From Oceanobacillus iheyensis HTE831 (GTDB lineage Bacteria; Bacillota; Bacilli; Bacillales; Amphibacillaceae), in contig NC_004193.1 in assembly GCF_000011245.1 (NCBI RefSeq), forward strand, positions 2,644,501 to 2,708,500: a stretch of DNA of 64,000 bases. The letters are read 5' to 3'. This document shows positions 36,153-50,375 of this stretch, piece after piece (the stretch's first letter is position 1; each line of letters begins with the position of its first letter). The notes under the pieces are model-generated. The model was not told where the DNA came from. It worked only from the letters and a program-made list of their open reading frames with translations, and did not search any database. A program made the position numbers and the translations under genes.

Positions 36153-37559
36153 CTAACTCGGGACGCTAGCGTAGGATCTAACATCAACAAAGTGTCCTTC
36201 TATTGCCGCAGCTGCAGCCATTTCTGGACTGACGAGATGTGTTCTAGCCCCGTTTCCTTGTCTACCTTCAAAATTTCTGTTGGAAGTTGAAGCACATCTT
36301 CCTCCAGCTGGCACAATATCATCATTCATTCCTAGACACATACTACATCCAGAATTTCTCCATTCAAAACCAGCATCCATAAATACTTGATCTAACCCTA
36401 TTTCCTCTGCTTTCTGCTTTACAAGAAATGAACCGGGCACTACCATAGCACGAATACCAGCTTTCACTTTTTTACCCTTCACAATTGCTGCTGCTTTTTT
36501 CAAATCACTTAGTCTCGAGTTCGTACATGATCCGATAAATACATGGTCTACTTCAATAGAAGTCATTAATTGATTTTCTGTTAACCCCATATATTCAAGC
36601 GCACGTTCTACTTCGTCTGGATAACTTGCTTTTTCAATAGATGGTGTAGAAGAGCTTATCGGTACACACATACCTGGATTTGTTCCCCATGTAACTTGAG
36701 GCTCAATTTCATTAGCATGAATAGTAACCGTATCATCATAGACAGCATCTTCATCCGTAGCTAATTGTAACCATTCAGCTGCTAAAGTATCATATGCTTC
36801 TCCTTTTGGAACCATTTCACGTCCACGTAAGTAGTCTACTGTAGTTTGATCAGGGCTAATTAAACCTGCTCTCGCACCCGCTTCAATCGACATATTACAG
36901 ATTGTCATTCTTTCTTCCATGGACATTTTACGAATGGACTCACCTGTATATTCCATTACATATCCAGTACCAAATTGAACACCAAACTTTGCAATAATCG
37001 CTAAAATTAAATCTTTTGCAGTTACCCCTATGCCTAGTTCACCTATAACTTTGACATTTAAGGTTTTTGGTTTGTCTTGCCAAATAGTTTGTGTTGCTAA
37101 AACATGTTCGACCTCACTTGTACCTATTCCAAATGCTAAAGCACCAAATGCTCCATGTGTTGAAGTATGACTATCCCCACATACAATCGTTTTCCCTGGT
37201 TGGGTAAGACCAAGTTGCGGGCCAATTACGTGTACAATCCCCTGATCTGGATGGTACATATCAGCAAGCTTTATACCAAATTCCTCACAATTTTTCTTCA
37301 GTGCGTCCATCTGCTTTTTGGAAATTTCATCTTTAAATGACTCCCTATTTACAGTTGGGACATTATGATCCATCGTTGCAAATGTTAAGTCAGGACGACG
37401 AACCTTTCGATTATTTAAACGAAGCCCCTCAAAAGCTTGTGGAGAAGTTACTTCATGAACCAAATGTTGATCAATATAAAGAAGACTTGGTTTCCCCTCT
37501 TCTTCATGAACCATATGATTTTCCCATATCTTTTCGAAAATAGTTTGTGGTTTTTGCAC
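36153..37559 (-). CDS. leuC: 3-isopropylmalate dehydratase large subunit
   Basis: A 468-residue aconitase-type subunit. [4Fe-4S] cysteines lie in [11 protein letters not shown] and in [11 protein letters not shown]; the active-site loop is [27 protein letters not shown]. The start is GTG 37559 (reading [15 protein letters not shown]), 8 nt from GGAGG, rather than the earlier ATG codons that overlap the site. It isomerises 2- to 3-isopropylmalate together with LeuD. Confidence 0.95.
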   Translation of the reverse strand: MQKPQTIFEKIWENHMVHEEEGKPSLLYIDQHLVHEVTSPQAFEGLRLNNRKVRRPDLTFATMDHNVPTVNRESFKDEISKKQMDALKKNCEEFGIKLADMYHPDQGIVHVIGPQLGLTQPGKTIVCGDSHTSTHGAFGALAFGIGTSEVEHVLATQTIWQDKPKTLNVKVIGELGIGVTAKDLILAIIAKFGVQFGTGYVMEYTGESIRKMSMEERMTICNMSIEAGARAGLISPDQTTVDYLRGREMVPKGEAYDTLAAEWLQLATDEDAVYDDTVTIHANEIEPQVTWGTNPGMCVPISSSTPSIEKASYPDEVERALEYMGLTENQLMTSIEVDHVFIGSCTNSRLSDLKKAAAIVKGKKVKAGIRAMVVPGSFLVKQKAEEIGLDQVFMDAGFEWRNSGCSMCLGMNDDIVPAGGRCASTSNRNFEGRQGNGARTHLVSPEMAAAAAIEGHFVDVRSYASVPS

Positions 37560-37575
37560 GTCTTTCACCTCCATC

Positions 37576-38676
37576 CTATACATACGAGCTACATATAGAA
37601 TCTGAAATACTTTTTGTTGTTACATTTTCCAAAACTGCGTCTGTCATTTGCTTTGTACCAACTTGAACTCCACCTGGTATATGAATATCTGCTGTGTGAA
37701 AACCTTGTAATAAACAATCATTTACCGCTCGCTCTATTTCCTTCGCTTCATCTACTAAGCCAAAAGAATGCTCTAACATTAATGCAGCAGATAAAATCAT
37801 TGCTAATGGATTAGCGATTCCTTTTCCTGCGATATCAGGAGCTGACCCGTGTACAGGTTCATATAAGCCAAGTCCATCAGCACGTAAACTCGCTGATGGC
37901 AGCATTCCTAAAGACCCGGTGAGTACGGATGCTTCATCACTCAATATGTCTCCAAACAAATTCTCCGTTACGATTACATCAAAGAAACTCGGCTGTGTAA
38001 CAAGCTTCATTGCAGCTGCATCGACAAGTAGATGGTTTACAGCTACATCAGGATAATCTTTCGACTTTTCTTCCACGATTTCTCTCCATAGTTTGCTAGA
38101 CTCTAGTACATTTGCCTTATCAACGGACGTAAGATGTTTTTTTCGAATTCTTGCAGCTTCGAATCCGCGCTCGACAATTCGTTCTATTTCTTCTCGTGAG
38201 TACTGAAGTGTATCTACTACGCCATTAGTTGTTCGTTCACTAGGTGTGCCAAAATAAATTCCTCCAGTTAACTCGCGAATGATTAACATATCTGCCTGAC
38301 TTACAATTTCTTCTTTTAATGGTGACGCATATAATAAGGAAGAAATTGTTTTAACTGGTCGTAAATTGGCAAAAAGTCCAAGTTGTTTTCGTATCCCTAG
38401 CAATCCTTTTTCTGGTCTTAAATGAGACGGGTTGGCATCCCATTTAGGACCACCAACAGCTCCCAATAAAATTGCATCTGCTTTCGAACAGGCATCTACT
38501 GTTTTATCAGGCAATGGTGTACCATATTCATCAATAGCACTTCCACCAATTGCATGCTCTTCAAATGTAAATCGATGATTATATTCGCTTGCTATTGCTG
38601 TTAATACTTGTTTAGCAGAATCAATAATCTCTCTACCTATTCCATCACCAGGAAGCAAAATAATATGTTTCTCCAT
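37576..38676 (-). CDS. leuB: 3-isopropylmalate dehydrogenase
   Basis: A 366-residue NAD-dependent decarboxylating dehydrogenase. N-terminal [12 protein letters not shown]; the substrate arginines lie in [22 protein letters not shown]; the metal and NAD site is [25 protein letters not shown], followed by [18 protein letters not shown]. Follows leuA by 16 bp. Confidence 0.96.
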   Translation of the reverse strand: MEKHIILLPGDGIGREIIDSAKQVLTAIASEYNHRFTFEEHAIGGSAIDEYGTPLPDKTVDACSKADAILLGAVGGPKWDANPSHLRPEKGLLGIRKQLGLFANLRPVKTISSLLYASPLKEEIVSQADMLIIRELTGGIYFGTPSERTTNGVVDTLQYSREEIERIVERGFEAARIRKKHLTSVDKANVLESSKLWREIVEEKSKDYPDVAVNHLLVDAAAMKLVTQPSFFDVIVTENLFGDILSDEASVLTGSLGMLPSASLRADGLGLYEPVHGSAPDIAGKGIANPLAMILSAALMLEHSFGLVDEAKEIERAVNDCLLQGFHTADIHIPGGVQVGTKQMTDAVLENVTTKSISDSICSSYV

Positions 38677-38692
38677 TTCTTATTTCCTCCTT

Positions 38693-41279
<2,587 letters not shown>

Positions 41280-41315
41280 TTATAATTATTTTATATTGTG
41301 AATCAATTTTCGAAA

Positions 41316-41840
41316 TTAACCTTTCGCCACTAGATTGAAATCACTGATCGATTGTTCTGGCTGCTGTCCTCTTAAAAATGCAGTTAAGCCTGTTTTTGTC
41401 AGTTCCTTAATTCCATATGGTCTTAATAGAGCAATTAACGCATCCACCTTATCTGGTTTACCAGTTACTTGGATGATTAAGCTATCTTTACTTACATCAA
41501 TCACCGCTGCTCGAAAAGGTGTAATAATACTTTGGATTTCCGCTCTTGTTTGATTAGTACCGACTACCTTTATAAGTGCCAACTCTCTTGCAACTAAGGC
41601 TTTGTCAGTCACATCCATAACCTTTAATACATCGATTTGTTTATTTAATTGCTTTGTTAATTGTTCCAATTTTTGTTTGTCATTAATTTCAACAACAAAT
41701 GTCATTTTGGATATGCCTTCTGTTTCTGAAGCTCCTACAGAAATACTTTCAATGTTGAATTGCCTTTTGTGAAGCATTCCAGTAATGCGATTCAGGACTC
41801 CCCCTCGATCTTGTACAGTAGCGATGATAATTCTCTTCAT
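41316..41840 (-). CDS. ilvN: Acetolactate synthase regulatory subunit
   Basis: A 174-residue subunit with an N-terminal ACT domain ([32 protein letters not shown]) that senses valine and a C-terminal ACT-like half (LALIKVVG...). ATG 41840 overlaps the ilvB stop as ATGA, with GGAGTGAG upstream; the frame upstream of that is inside ilvB. Confidence 0.94.
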   Translation of the reverse strand: MKRIIIATVQDRGGVLNRITGMLHKRQFNIESISVGASETEGISKMTFVVEINDKQKLEQLTKQLNKQIDVLKVMDVTDKALVARELALIKVVGTNQTRAEIQSIITPFRAAVIDVSKDSLIIQVTGKPDKVDALIALLRPYGIKELTKTGLTAFLRGQQPEQSISDFNLVAKG

Positions 41841-43558
41841 CTTCTCACTCCAATCATTTCTTGGATTCCTGTACCTGGTGCAATCATTGGATAAACAGAG
41901 GTTTTTTGCACTACTCTGCAATCAATTACAACTGGGCCATCGTAGGTAAATACTTCAGATAAGATATTTGGAACATCAGCTTCTTTCTCCACTCTCATTC
42001 CTCTCACACCATAACTTTCTGCCAATTTCACAAAATCAGGGTTTTCTGAAAACAGCGAATGTGAATATCTTTCTTCGTAAAAACTTTCCTGCCATTGGCG
42101 TACCATACCAAGCGCTTCATTATTTAAGATTATTACTTTTACTGGCAGATTCTGTGATTTCAGTATGGACAATTCCTGTAAAGTCATTTGAAAACCACCA
42201 TCACCAACTACTGCTAAAACTAAACTGTTTGGTTTAGCCATTTGAGCTCCAATGGCTGCAGGGAAGCCGAACCCCATTGTCCCTAATCCACCAGATGTCA
42301 CCCAATTATGTGGATCTTTAAATGAGTAATACTGTGCAGCCCACATTTGATGCTGCCCTACATCTGTTGTTACAACTGCTTCTCCCTTAGACAGCTCATA
42401 TATTTGCTCCATTAACCATTGGGGAGAGATTTCTTGATCGGAACGATCATACCACAATGGGAAATCTAATTGATTATGCTTCAACTGATGGAGCCAATTT
42501 TGATGATCACATTTTTCTGTTGTATTTTTTAAAAGAGCTGTTAATGCTCGTTTTGCATCAGCAACAACAGGAATATTCGTTTCGATATTTTTCCCAATTT
42601 CAGCAGGGTCGATATCAATGTGAACGATCTTCGCATTTGGTGCAAAGTGTTTAATATTTCCCGTCAGCCTATCATCAAATCGTGCACCAATATTTATTAA
42701 CAAATCACATTCATAGATTGCCATATTTGCTGCATACGTTCCGTGCATCCCCGCCATTCCTAATGATAAGGATTCCTTACCAGGATAGCTTCCTAATCCA
42801 AGTAAGGTGGTAACTACCGGTAGTTGATAATGTTGAGCAAACTGTTTTAATTCATTGGAAGCGTCAGAGATAAGAATTCCCGCTCCAGCTAATAGTACCG
42901 GCTTCTCCGCTCGTTTTAATGCTTCATTTACTTTGGTAATTTGTAAAGGATTCGGTGTGATTGTTGGCTGATAACCAGGTAAATGAAAATCCGCTTCATA
43001 ATCATTCACCGTCACTGTCGAAGAAATATTCTTTGGAATATCTACAACGACTGGCCCTGGTCTACCTGTTGTCGCAATGTGAAATGCTTCATTTACAATA
43101 CGGGGCAGTTCAGCTATTTCATTCACTTGGTAGTTATATTTGGTAATAGGTGTTGTAATTCCCATTACATCTGCTTCTTGAAAAGCATCTGTTCCAATAA
43201 CTCCTTTTGCAACTTGACCAGTAAAAATGACAAGAGGTATAGAGTCCATCATCGCATCCGTTATCCCAGTAATTAGATTTGTCGCGCCCGGTCCAGAAGT
43301 AGCAATTACAACTCCTGGTTTGCCAGAGACTCTCGCATAACCTTCTGCTGCATGAATGGATCCTTGCTCATGTCGCGAAAGTACATGCTCAAAAGATGTT
43401 TGATTCCGATGTAACGCATCGTAAATCGGTAATACTGCACCTCCAGGATAACCAAAAACTACTTCCACATTTGCTCTTTCCAATGCTTGCACAAACAAAT
43501 CAGCACCCGTTACTAAATTACTTTTAACCTCCATCTGCTGGTTTGCATCTACTTTCAC
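41837..43558 (-). CDS. ilvB: Acetolactate synthase catalytic subunit
   Basis: A 573-residue ThDP enzyme that makes acetolactate or acetohydroxybutyrate. N-terminal catalytic Glu in [15 protein letters not shown] ... [20 protein letters not shown], a FAD-binding middle domain, and the C-terminal ThDP motif [17 protein letters not shown] ... [15 protein letters not shown] start after AAAGGAGG. First gene of the operon, behind the T-box leader. Confidence 0.95.
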   Translation of the reverse strand: MKVDANQQMEVKSNLVTGADLFVQALERANVEVVFGYPGGAVLPIYDALHRNQTSFEHVLSRHEQGSIHAAEGYARVSGKPGVVIATSGPGATNLITGITDAMMDSIPLVIFTGQVAKGVIGTDAFQEADVMGITTPITKYNYQVNEIAELPRIVNEAFHIATTGRPGPVVVDIPKNISSTVTVNDYEADFHLPGYQPTITPNPLQITKVNEALKRAEKPVLLAGAGILISDASNELKQFAQHYQLPVVTTLLGLGSYPGKESLSLGMAGMHGTYAANMAIYECDLLINIGARFDDRLTGNIKHFAPNAKIVHIDIDPAEIGKNIETNIPVVADAKRALTALLKNTTEKCDHQNWLHQLKHNQLDFPLWYDRSDQEISPQWLMEQIYELSKGEAVVTTDVGQHQMWAAQYYSFKDPHNWVTSGGLGTMGFGFPAAIGAQMAKPNSLVLAVVGDGGFQMTLQELSILKSQNLPVKVIILNNEALGMVRQWQESFYEERYSHSLFSENPDFVKLAESYGVRGMRVEKEADVPNILSEVFTYDGPVVIDCRVVQKTSVYPMIAPGTGIQEMIGVRR

Positions 43559-43591
43559 AACAGTAACCTCCTTTAGTTATTATTCGCTAAC

Positions 43592-43932
43592 AAAAAAAGA
43601 CCCTTCTCACCCCACACACATGTTCTCTATCATGCATGGGATGAAAAGAGTCTTCTTTTCACGGTACCACCCAGTTTCACAGAATCCTCACGAATCCTGT
43701 CTCATCAGCTGTAAATCAGCTGTTTGATAACAGGTACACTATTTTGTGCACCCGACCACATCTACTTAGATAAATAATCCATGTTTATACTAGCTATTTA
43801 AAAGTCAGCTAAACATGAAAAATCTGTTCCATGTGGCACTCAGGGACGATGTCAGATCAAAGCACATTGCTGGGCTTCCAGCAACCCCAGCTCTCTGTAT
43901 ATGTAACTATTTTGATCCTTTATTCCCGTCAA
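43592..43932 (-). promoter_or_regulatory. T-box leader of the ilv-leu operon
   Basis: Minus-strand leader with AGAGAGCTGGGGTTGCTGG (Stem I AG-bulge, about 43880-43898), Stem II/III helices and the T-box core GGGTGGTACCGTG (43660-43672) that pairs with the tRNA end. An intrinsic terminator follows (AAGACTC ... GGGTCTTTTTTT, 43592-43655). The T-box sequence can form the competing antiterminator. CTG in GATCTGACAT (43853-43855) at the expected specifier position would decode leucine; that choice is provisional. Confidence 0.9.
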
Positions 43933-44010
43933 CGAATTAACGATATTAAATTAACATTATGCAGATGTCAGAATAATTGTTTTTGTTAGTCAATTGTTAT
44001 ATTGCGGTTA

Positions 44011-44039
44011 ATCATATCTCGTTTTTTATATGTCGTCAA
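44011..44039 (-). promoter_or_regulatory. SigA promoter of the ilv-leu operon
   Basis: Minus strand: -35 TTGACG (44034-44039), a 17-bp spacer and -10 TATGAT (44011-44016). It starts transcription about 80 nt before Stem I of the T-box. AATTATTCTGACATC downstream (about 43960-43975) is a weak CodY-like match. Confidence 0.65.
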
Positions 44040-44292
44040 TAGGTTTTCGAAAGTTTTTTAATTATTCCGGATTGTCAGATTTTATGAATGCGTTTACATT
44101 GTCAACATGATTAGGTATAGCGGATTTTATTACATTTGTGTAATAAAGTGAAAAAGTATTGATCTTTTTAGATGAATTTATGTAAGAAAACCTTACATTT
44201 AAACATGTCTCGGTATTAGGAATGAAAAACATTTGCATTCTCGATAAGAAGCATTGATTTTGGTTAATTACCTGAAATCCCAATGTTTGCTG

Positions 44293-44425
44293 TTTTGATT
44301 TTCATTCCAGACGGACGCTTTCCGCAGGTACGGCTTCAGCTAACTTGAAAAGAAGAACACTTTTCAAGTGGATCTTCAGCTCGTACTATTCCTGCTGGAG
44401 TCGCCGTCTTCCATTACAATCAAAG
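44293..44425. repeat. Palindromic intergenic repeat, copy 1
   Basis: An inverted-repeat element of about 130 bp with ends TTTTGATTTTCATTCCAGAC ... GTCTTCCATTACAATCAAA. Inner arms are GACGCTTTCCGCAGG / CCTGCTGGAGTCGCC, CGGCTTCAGC / GCTCGTAC and a central CTTGAAAAG/CTTTTCAAG. It matches 49265-49398 over its whole length. I recall this class being common in Bacillales intergenic regions; it is MITE-like with no coding capacity. Confidence 0.85.
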
Positions 44426-44520
44426 CAATTATTTTTTATAAACGATCATTAATTATCAAATTTAAATAATAAATTGATTATTGTATAACACTTAACAATC
44501 AGTTTATTCTTGAACACAAG

Positions 44521-44567
44521 AAAAAAGCTATCAATTAAGTCTGACTTGACCTAACTGACAGCTTTTG
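44521..44567 (-). terminator. ilvD terminator
   Basis: Stem AAAAGCTGTCA / TGATAGCTTTTTT with an inner TAGGTCA/TGACTTA-type pairing, right after the ilvD stop. Confidence 0.7.
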
Positions 44568-44569
44568 GT

Positions 44570-46255
44570 TTATTCTCGGTTCAAATAATCTGTTACTGCA
44601 CCTTTGGATGAGCAAGTAACATTATGTGCATATTTTCCAAGAACCCCTTTCTTATGTAGTTCAGGGGCTTCCCATTTTCCTTGACGTAGTTTTATTTCAT
44701 CTTCCGAAACGTCCATGGAAATTTCTCTTTTATTAGAATCTATGGTCACCATATCTCCTTCTTGCAGAAATGCAATTGGTCCGCCATCTTGTGCCTCTGG
44801 ACTTATATGACCTACCACAAGACCATGTGTACCACCAGAGAATCTACCATCCGTCAATAAAGCTACCGATTCTCCCATTCCTTTACCTACAAGAATACTA
44901 GAAACAGACAACATCTCCGGCATTCCGGGACCACCTTTTGGTCCAACATAACGAATAACTAATACATCTCCCTCTTTAATTTTGTTATCCAGAATTGCTT
45001 GAGTTGCCTCTTTTTCTGTGTTGAATACACGTGCAGGACCTGTGTGTCGTTTCACTTTCACCCCTGATACTTTTGCCACAGCACCAGTTGGTGATAAATT
45101 CCCCTTTAAGACAATCAGAGGACCATCTTCCCTTTTTGGATTATCAAACGGCATAATGACTTGTTGATTTTCTTTCAAAGCAGGAGCTTCAGCTAGATTT
45201 TCTGCTATAGTCTTTCCTGTTACAGTAAGACAGTCGCCATGTAAGTATCCATTTTCATGCAATAATTTCATTACTGCTTGTACCCCACCAACTCGATGAA
45301 GGTCTTGCATTACAAAACGTCCACTTGGTTTTAAATCGGCTAAATGCGGTACTTTTTTCTGGATTCGATTAAAATCATCAATCGTTAAGTCTACTTCTGC
45401 GGCATGAGAAACTGCTAGTAAATGCAAGATCGCATTTGTAGATCCTCCCAATGCCATAACTACTGTAATTGCATTTTCAAAAGCTTTTTTCGTTAGAATA
45501 TCTTTTGGATAAATACCTTTCTCTAATAAATCTTTAATCGCTTCACCAGCTGCCTCCACATCACCCTGCTTTTCTTCTGATTCAGCTGGGTTAGAAGAGC
45601 TTCCCGGTAAACTGATTCCTAAAGCTTCCGCTGCAGAGGCCATTGTATTGGCGGTATACATTCCACCACATGCTCCTGCACCTGGACAAGCATTACATTC
45701 TACTTTTCTTAATTGATTATCGTCAATAGCTCCTGCATTATGTTGTCCTACTCCTTCGAAAACTGAAACAATATCTATATCTTTCCCATCCACATTTCCT
45801 GGGGCAATTGTTCCGCCATATACAAATACCGAGGGAACTCCTGCATTAGCAATCGCAATCAAGCACCCTGGAATATTCTTGTCACAGGCTCCAATTGCTA
45901 CTAATCCATCTAAATTTTCTGCTCCAACAACGGTTTCGATTGAATCAGCAATAAGATCTCGACTCGGCAATGAGTAGTTCATACCTTGTGTTCCCATGGA
46001 AATTCCATCAGATACGGTTATCGTATTAAAGACCAAAGGAACAGCATCCGAGTGCCGGACCCCTTTTTTGGCAAGAAGAGCTAAATCATTTAAATGTATA
46101 TTACATGGTGTTACTTCTGCCCATGTACTTGCTACACCAATCATAGGCTTCTTAAAATCTTCATCTGTCAGACCGACCGCACGAAGCATTGCCCTATTTG
46201 GAGCTCGCATAGTACCGTCAAATGCTTTACTTTTTATCCGCAAATCTTTTCCCAT
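44570..46255 (-). CDS. ilvD: Dihydroxy-acid dehydratase
   Basis: A 561-residue Fe-S dehydratase, the third step of valine and isoleucine synthesis. Cluster ligands in [10 protein letters not shown] and [20 protein letters not shown]; the C-terminal [19 protein letters not shown] loop is intact. Transcribed alone just upstream of the T-box operon and in the same direction; no T-box of its own is seen. Confidence 0.96.
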   Translation of the reverse strand: MGKDLRIKSKAFDGTMRAPNRAMLRAVGLTDEDFKKPMIGVASTWAEVTPCNIHLNDLALLAKKGVRHSDAVPLVFNTITVSDGISMGTQGMNYSLPSRDLIADSIETVVGAENLDGLVAIGACDKNIPGCLIAIANAGVPSVFVYGGTIAPGNVDGKDIDIVSVFEGVGQHNAGAIDDNQLRKVECNACPGAGACGGMYTANTMASAAEALGISLPGSSSNPAESEEKQGDVEAAGEAIKDLLEKGIYPKDILTKKAFENAITVVMALGGSTNAILHLLAVSHAAEVDLTIDDFNRIQKKVPHLADLKPSGRFVMQDLHRVGGVQAVMKLLHENGYLHGDCLTVTGKTIAENLAEAPALKENQQVIMPFDNPKREDGPLIVLKGNLSPTGAVAKVSGVKVKRHTGPARVFNTEKEATQAILDNKIKEGDVLVIRYVGPKGGPGMPEMLSVSSILVGKGMGESVALLTDGRFSGGTHGLVVGHISPEAQDGGPIAFLQEGDMVTIDSNKREISMDVSEDEIKLRQGKWEAPELHKKGVLGKYAHNVTCSSKGAVTDYLNRE

Positions 46256-46390
46256 AAATATTCCACCCTTCTTTTCGGACTATTATATGACTAATATTTT
46301 TATAGTTCAATGAATTTCGTCTTTTTAGTTTATTTTCTGATACTCAAGCACCTTAAAACTATCATTATGTTTTTGAATTCCAGAAATATA

Positions 46391-46418
46391 TTGACATTGG
46401 TATTCAGATTGCTATATT
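46391..46418 (+). promoter_or_regulatory. SigA promoter of the aminotransferase-serA operon
   Basis: TTGACA (46391-46396), a 16-bp spacer and TATATT (46413-46418), about 55 bp before the start codon. GAATTCCAGAAATAT just upstream matches 10 of 15 CodY-box positions, which is weak. Confidence 0.65.
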
Positions 46419-46474
46419 GATAACAACACATTAAATACTTTGCTGATTTACAGCATTAAAAAGGAGTAATAATT

Positions 46475-47632
46475 ATGCTTACTGACCAACACCTCCTACG
46501 TATACCAGGACCAAGTCCAATACCACCCAGTGTACAACAAGCAATGAATGGTACGATGATTGGACATCGAGGTAAGGAAACAAAGGAACTATTACAACGT
46601 ATATTACCAAGATTAAAGCCAATTTTTGGTACAAAACAGGATGTAATTCCAATAGCAGGCAGTGGTACTGCAGGACTGGAAATGGCAGTAACTAATGCTG
46701 TAAGACCAGGAGATCATGTATTAGTAATAGTTACTGGAGCATTTGGTGATCGCTTCACAAAAATTTGTAATGCTTATGACTTACATGTAAATCGAATAGA
46801 TGTACCATGGGGAGAGGCAATTGATCCATCTTACATAGAATCATATTTACAAGAGCACCCAGAAATTAGTGTAGTTTTTGCAACATTTTGCGAAACTTCA
46901 ACTGGCGTGTTAAATCCTATTCCATCATTAGGTAAAGTAATTCATCAAAATTCCAATGCTTTATTGGTTGTTGACGGTGTCTCATGCGTAGCCGGAGTAG
47001 AAACAAAAATGGATGATTGGGGTATTGATATCCTCATTACCGGCTCTCAGAAGGCATTCATGCTCCCTGCTGGTCTAATGTTTATTAGTGCGAGTGATCG
47101 TGCATGGGAAGTGATTGAGAACAATCCACATCACCGTTTTTATCTTGATATGCGTACGTACAAAAAAAGCTTAGCAGATATCTCTACTCCGTTCACACCT
47201 GCTTTGTCTCTATTATTTGGATTGGATCAAGTATTGAACTTAATTGATCAAGAAGGATTAAATAATGTCTTTAAACGTCATCTCCTTTTACGCGATATGA
47301 CAAGAGCCGCTTTTAAGGCATTAGATATTCCGCTGTTAACTACGGACGAAGCAGCTTCACCGACTGTTACTGCTGTACAACCAACTGATTTTGACTCTGA
47401 AGAACTCAGACAGATATTGAAATCACAATTTAATCTATCGCTTGCAGGAGGACAGCAACATCTAAAAGGAAACATATTCAGGGTAGGGCATATGGGTTAT
47501 TGTTCCCCAGCCGATGCTTTGCAAACAATCAGTTTAATTGAGATTGGTTTACAACTAATCGGGAAGAACATTGAATTAGGAAAAGGGACAGCTGCAGCTC
47601 AGCAAATTTATATACAGCAGGAGGTAAAATAA
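46475..47632 (+). CDS. Class V aminotransferase (serine-glyoxylate/alanine-glyoxylate type)
   Basis: A 385-residue PLP enzyme. N-terminal LRIPGPSPIPPSV, GSGTAGLEMAVTNAV phosphate loop, VVDGVSCVAGVETKMDDWGID with the PLP Asp, and the lysine in TGSQKAFMLPAGL. It sits 3 bp ahead of serA, so it most likely acts as the phosphoserine (or phosphohydroxypyruvate) aminotransferase of serine synthesis in place of SerC. That role is inferred from context. ATG after AAAAGGAG. Confidence 0.85.
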   Translation: MLTDQHLLRIPGPSPIPPSVQQAMNGTMIGHRGKETKELLQRILPRLKPIFGTKQDVIPIAGSGTAGLEMAVTNAVRPGDHVLVIVTGAFGDRFTKICNAYDLHVNRIDVPWGEAIDPSYIESYLQEHPEISVVFATFCETSTGVLNPIPSLGKVIHQNSNALLVVDGVSCVAGVETKMDDWGIDILITGSQKAFMLPAGLMFISASDRAWEVIENNPHHRFYLDMRTYKKSLADISTPFTPALSLLFGLDQVLNLIDQEGLNNVFKRHLLLRDMTRAAFKALDIPLLTTDEAASPTVTAVQPTDFDSEELRQILKSQFNLSLAGGQQHLKGNIFRVGHMGYCSPADALQTISLIEIGLQLIGKNIELGKGTAAAQQIYIQQEVK

Positions 47633-47635
47633 ACG

Positions 47636-49222
47636 ATGACTTTTCACGTACTTATTAGTGATCCATTAAGCGAAGAGGGACTCAAACCGCTTCAAGAAGC
47701 TGAAAATATTGAGGTTGTGATTAACCCAGGATGGAATGAACAAGAATTATCAGATCAAATAGATTCATTTGATGCCATTTTAGTTCGAAGTCAGACCCAA
47801 GTAACACGTGCCTTAATTGAAAAAGCAAGCAATTTAAAAATCATTGGTCGAGCTGGAGTTGGTGTTGATAATATAGATCTTGAAGCTGCTACAGAAAATG
47901 GAGTTATTGTTGTCAATGCGCCAAATGGGAATACAAACTCTGCAGCAGAGCATACGATGGCAATGATTATGGCATTATCAAGAAATATCCCACAAGCTTA
48001 TCACGCGTTAAAACAAAAACAATGGGATCGAAAACGTTTTGTAGGCGTTGAGTTAAAACAAAAGACACTGGGCATTGTCGGATTAGGAAGGATCGGTGCT
48101 GAAGTAGCTGCTCGAGCAAAAGGTCAACGTATGAATGTCATTGCCTACGATCCTTTCTTCACAGAAGAAAAAGCAGAACAAATGGGTGTTCAATATGGGA
48201 CACTAGAAGACGTATTACGTGCAGGTGATTTTATCACTGTCCATACCCCACTGCTTAAGGAAACAAAGCATTTAATTAACAAAGATGCTTTTGACCTGAT
48301 GAAAGATGGTGTACAAATTGTTAATTGCGCTCGGGGCGGAATTATTGATGAAGATGCATTATACGATGCAATACAGTCTGGAAAAGTAGCAGGTGCCGCA
48401 CTTGATGTGTTCGAACAAGAACCTTTTACAGAGCATAAGTTGTTAACACTTCCCGAAGTTGTAGCCACACCGCACTTAGGTGCGAGTACTGTAGAAGCTC
48501 AAGAAGTAGTCGCTATTGATGTGAGTCATGATGTCCTCAGGTTCTCTCAAGGAGAAGCAGTTCGTAATCCTGTTAATATGCCATCAGTTCCAAGCGAGAT
48601 CATGTATAAAATTGAGCCGTACTTCCACCTTGCTGAAAAGCTCGGTACATTTATTACAGATTTAACAAAAGAAGTGGTAAGCGAAGTAAAAATTACGTAT
48701 GCTGGTGATTTAGCAGATATTGAAATTGCACCATTAACTCGGAATGCGGTTAAAGGTCTCTTAAAACGTTACTTAGGAAGTAGAATCAATGATGTAAACG
48801 CATTGTTTCTAGCTGACCGCAAAGGAATTGAGGTCAGTGAAAGTAAAACGTCGTCTAAAAAAGGGTTCACAAACTTAATCACAATTGAGGTTTCAGGAAA
48901 ATTTGGAACTAGAAAAGTAGCAGGAACATTATTAAATGGTTTAGGTCCACGTTTAGTTCGTGTCGATGAGTACCGCGTAGATATAACACCAGAAGGTCAT
49001 ATGGTTGTAATCCAACATCGTGATCAGCCAGGGGTTATTGGTCGAATGGGAAGTACTATCGCAAAACATGATATTAATATTGCTACGATGCAAGTGGATC
49101 GCTCAGATATTGGTGGAGACGCTATTATGATTCTAACCATAGATCGACACCTAGCAGATGAAGCATTAAACGAAATCGAAAGCCTAGATGAAATTAAATC
49201 AGTTACTGCGATTGATTTATAA
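47636..49222 (+). CDS. serA: D-3-phosphoglycerate dehydrogenase
   Basis: A 528-residue long-form enzyme, the first step of serine synthesis. NAD motif [15 protein letters not shown] (about 145-160), catalytic Arg in [12 protein letters not shown], Glu/His pair in [10 protein letters not shown] and TPHLGAST. Then the intervening allosteric domain and a C-terminal ACT domain ([26 protein letters not shown]). ATG after GGAGGT. No normal terminator follows; a palindromic repeat lies 40 bp downstream. Confidence 0.95.
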   Translation: MTFHVLISDPLSEEGLKPLQEAENIEVVINPGWNEQELSDQIDSFDAILVRSQTQVTRALIEKASNLKIIGRAGVGVDNIDLEAATENGVIVVNAPNGNTNSAAEHTMAMIMALSRNIPQAYHALKQKQWDRKRFVGVELKQKTLGIVGLGRIGAEVAARAKGQRMNVIAYDPFFTEEKAEQMGVQYGTLEDVLRAGDFITVHTPLLKETKHLINKDAFDLMKDGVQIVNCARGGIIDEDALYDAIQSGKVAGAALDVFEQEPFTEHKLLTLPEVVATPHLGASTVEAQEVVAIDVSHDVLRFSQGEAVRNPVNMPSVPSEIMYKIEPYFHLAEKLGTFITDLTKEVVSEVKITYAGDLADIEIAPLTRNAVKGLLKRYLGSRINDVNALFLADRKGIEVSESKTSSKKGFTNLITIEVSGKFGTRKVAGTLLNGLGPRLVRVDEYRVDITPEGHMVVIQHRDQPGVIGRMGSTIAKHDINIATMQVDRSDIGGDAIMILTIDRHLADEALNEIESLDEIKSVTAIDL

Positions 49223-49264
49223 ATAAAGTTCCATCGAGATCAGTTATAACAACCATTAATAGAT

Positions 49265-49398
49265 GTTTTGATTTTCATTACAGACGGCGCTTTCCGCAGG
49301 CACCGGTTTTTAGCTAACTTGAAAAGAAGAACTCTTTTTAAGTTAGCTGAAGCCGTGCTGTTCCTGCAGGAGTCGCCGTCTTCCATTACTATCAAAGC
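49265..49398. repeat. Palindromic intergenic repeat, copy 2
   Basis: Same element as 44293-44425, with a better-kept central stem (TAGCTAACTT / AAGTTAGCTGA). It lies between the convergent serA and HAD genes and could fold into one long hairpin, perhaps ending both transcripts. Confidence 0.85.
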
Positions 49399-49436
49399 CA
49401 AGTTATTAAAAACATTCCAATTCCACATAAAATATC

Positions 49437-50228
49437 TTAGTATGAAAATGAATCTACTAGCGTTACTAATTCATCTAATGATTTTATTTCATATGCTGGT
49501 TGAATATCCGTTTCATTTGTTTGATTAAATCGGTTCAGCCACACAGAATGTATTCCATGACGATTTGCTCCGATAATGTCCGTATGCAAATTATCCCCAA
49601 CCATTAACACATCTTCAGATGATACATTCAATTTTGATAAAGCAACATCAAATATCACAGTATCTGGCTTACCTACACCCACATCACCAGAAATAATAAT
49701 ATGTTCAAAATAAGGTACTAACTCTGGTGATAATTCCAATTTTAGATTTTGTAAGCTAGGCGAACCATTTGTCAAAAGTAACAGTGGTACCTTCGTATAT
49801 AATTTTTCCAATACTTTAATCGTATCTGAAAATACACATGCCGTTCGTTTTCTGTTTTCTCGAAATGCATTTGCAAGCTGTTTAGCAAAGTTCTCATTTT
49901 CTATCCCTAAATCTCGTAATCCTTGATTCCAAGCTTCTTTTTGATAAAGAGGAGCGATCTCTTTTAACTTTTTAAATTCACTTCCGGTATCATTAAACGA
50001 CGCCCATAAACCTTCAAATGGATTGATCCCAATTTTTTTAGTGAATTCATAGGTTTCATACGATGCATACAAGTTTCGCGCATGCTTCCTTACACTGTTT
50101 TCTAGGCTTTTCGCATCAACGCCTATATCTTGTTTTGCTTTTTGACAGGTGAGATCAAATGCATCCTGTACACTCTTTTTATCCCAGAGCAAAGTATCAT
50201 CTAAATCTAACATAATTGCTTTAACCAA
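49437..50228 (-). CDS. HAD-superfamily hydrolase (YsaA-like)
   Basis: A 263-residue protein. Motif I MLDLDDTLLW, motif II LLLTNGSPS, motif III lysine in GVGKPD, motif IV VGDNLHTDIIGA. Helical C1 cap. The start is TTG 50228 after GGGAGG; the frame above that lies inside the ribosome-binding site. B. subtilis YsaA is a similar enzyme. The position beside serA raises phosphoserine phosphatase as a candidate role (SerB activity is otherwise missing here); this is a guess from context. Confidence 0.8.
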   Translation of the reverse strand: MVKAIMLDLDDTLLWDKKSVQDAFDLTCQKAKQDIGVDAKSLENSVRKHARNLYASYETYEFTKKIGINPFEGLWASFNDTGSEFKKLKEIAPLYQKEAWNQGLRDLGIENENFAKQLANAFRENRKRTACVFSDTIKVLEKLYTKVPLLLLTNGSPSLQNLKLELSPELVPYFEHIIISGDVGVGKPDTVIFDVALSKLNVSSEDVLMVGDNLHTDIIGANRHGIHSVWLNRFNQTNETDIQPAYEIKSLDELVTLVDSFSY

Positions 50229-50375
50229 AATATTTCCTCCCTTATCCAACAATTCTCTTTTACAAACGGATATATTACTAATTTAACATAATTAATTTAA
50301 AATTTAGGCTTGATAAAATCTTTTTTATGTCTTATGATAAATAGAAATTTACCAACAGCAAGGGAGACGTTTGAT

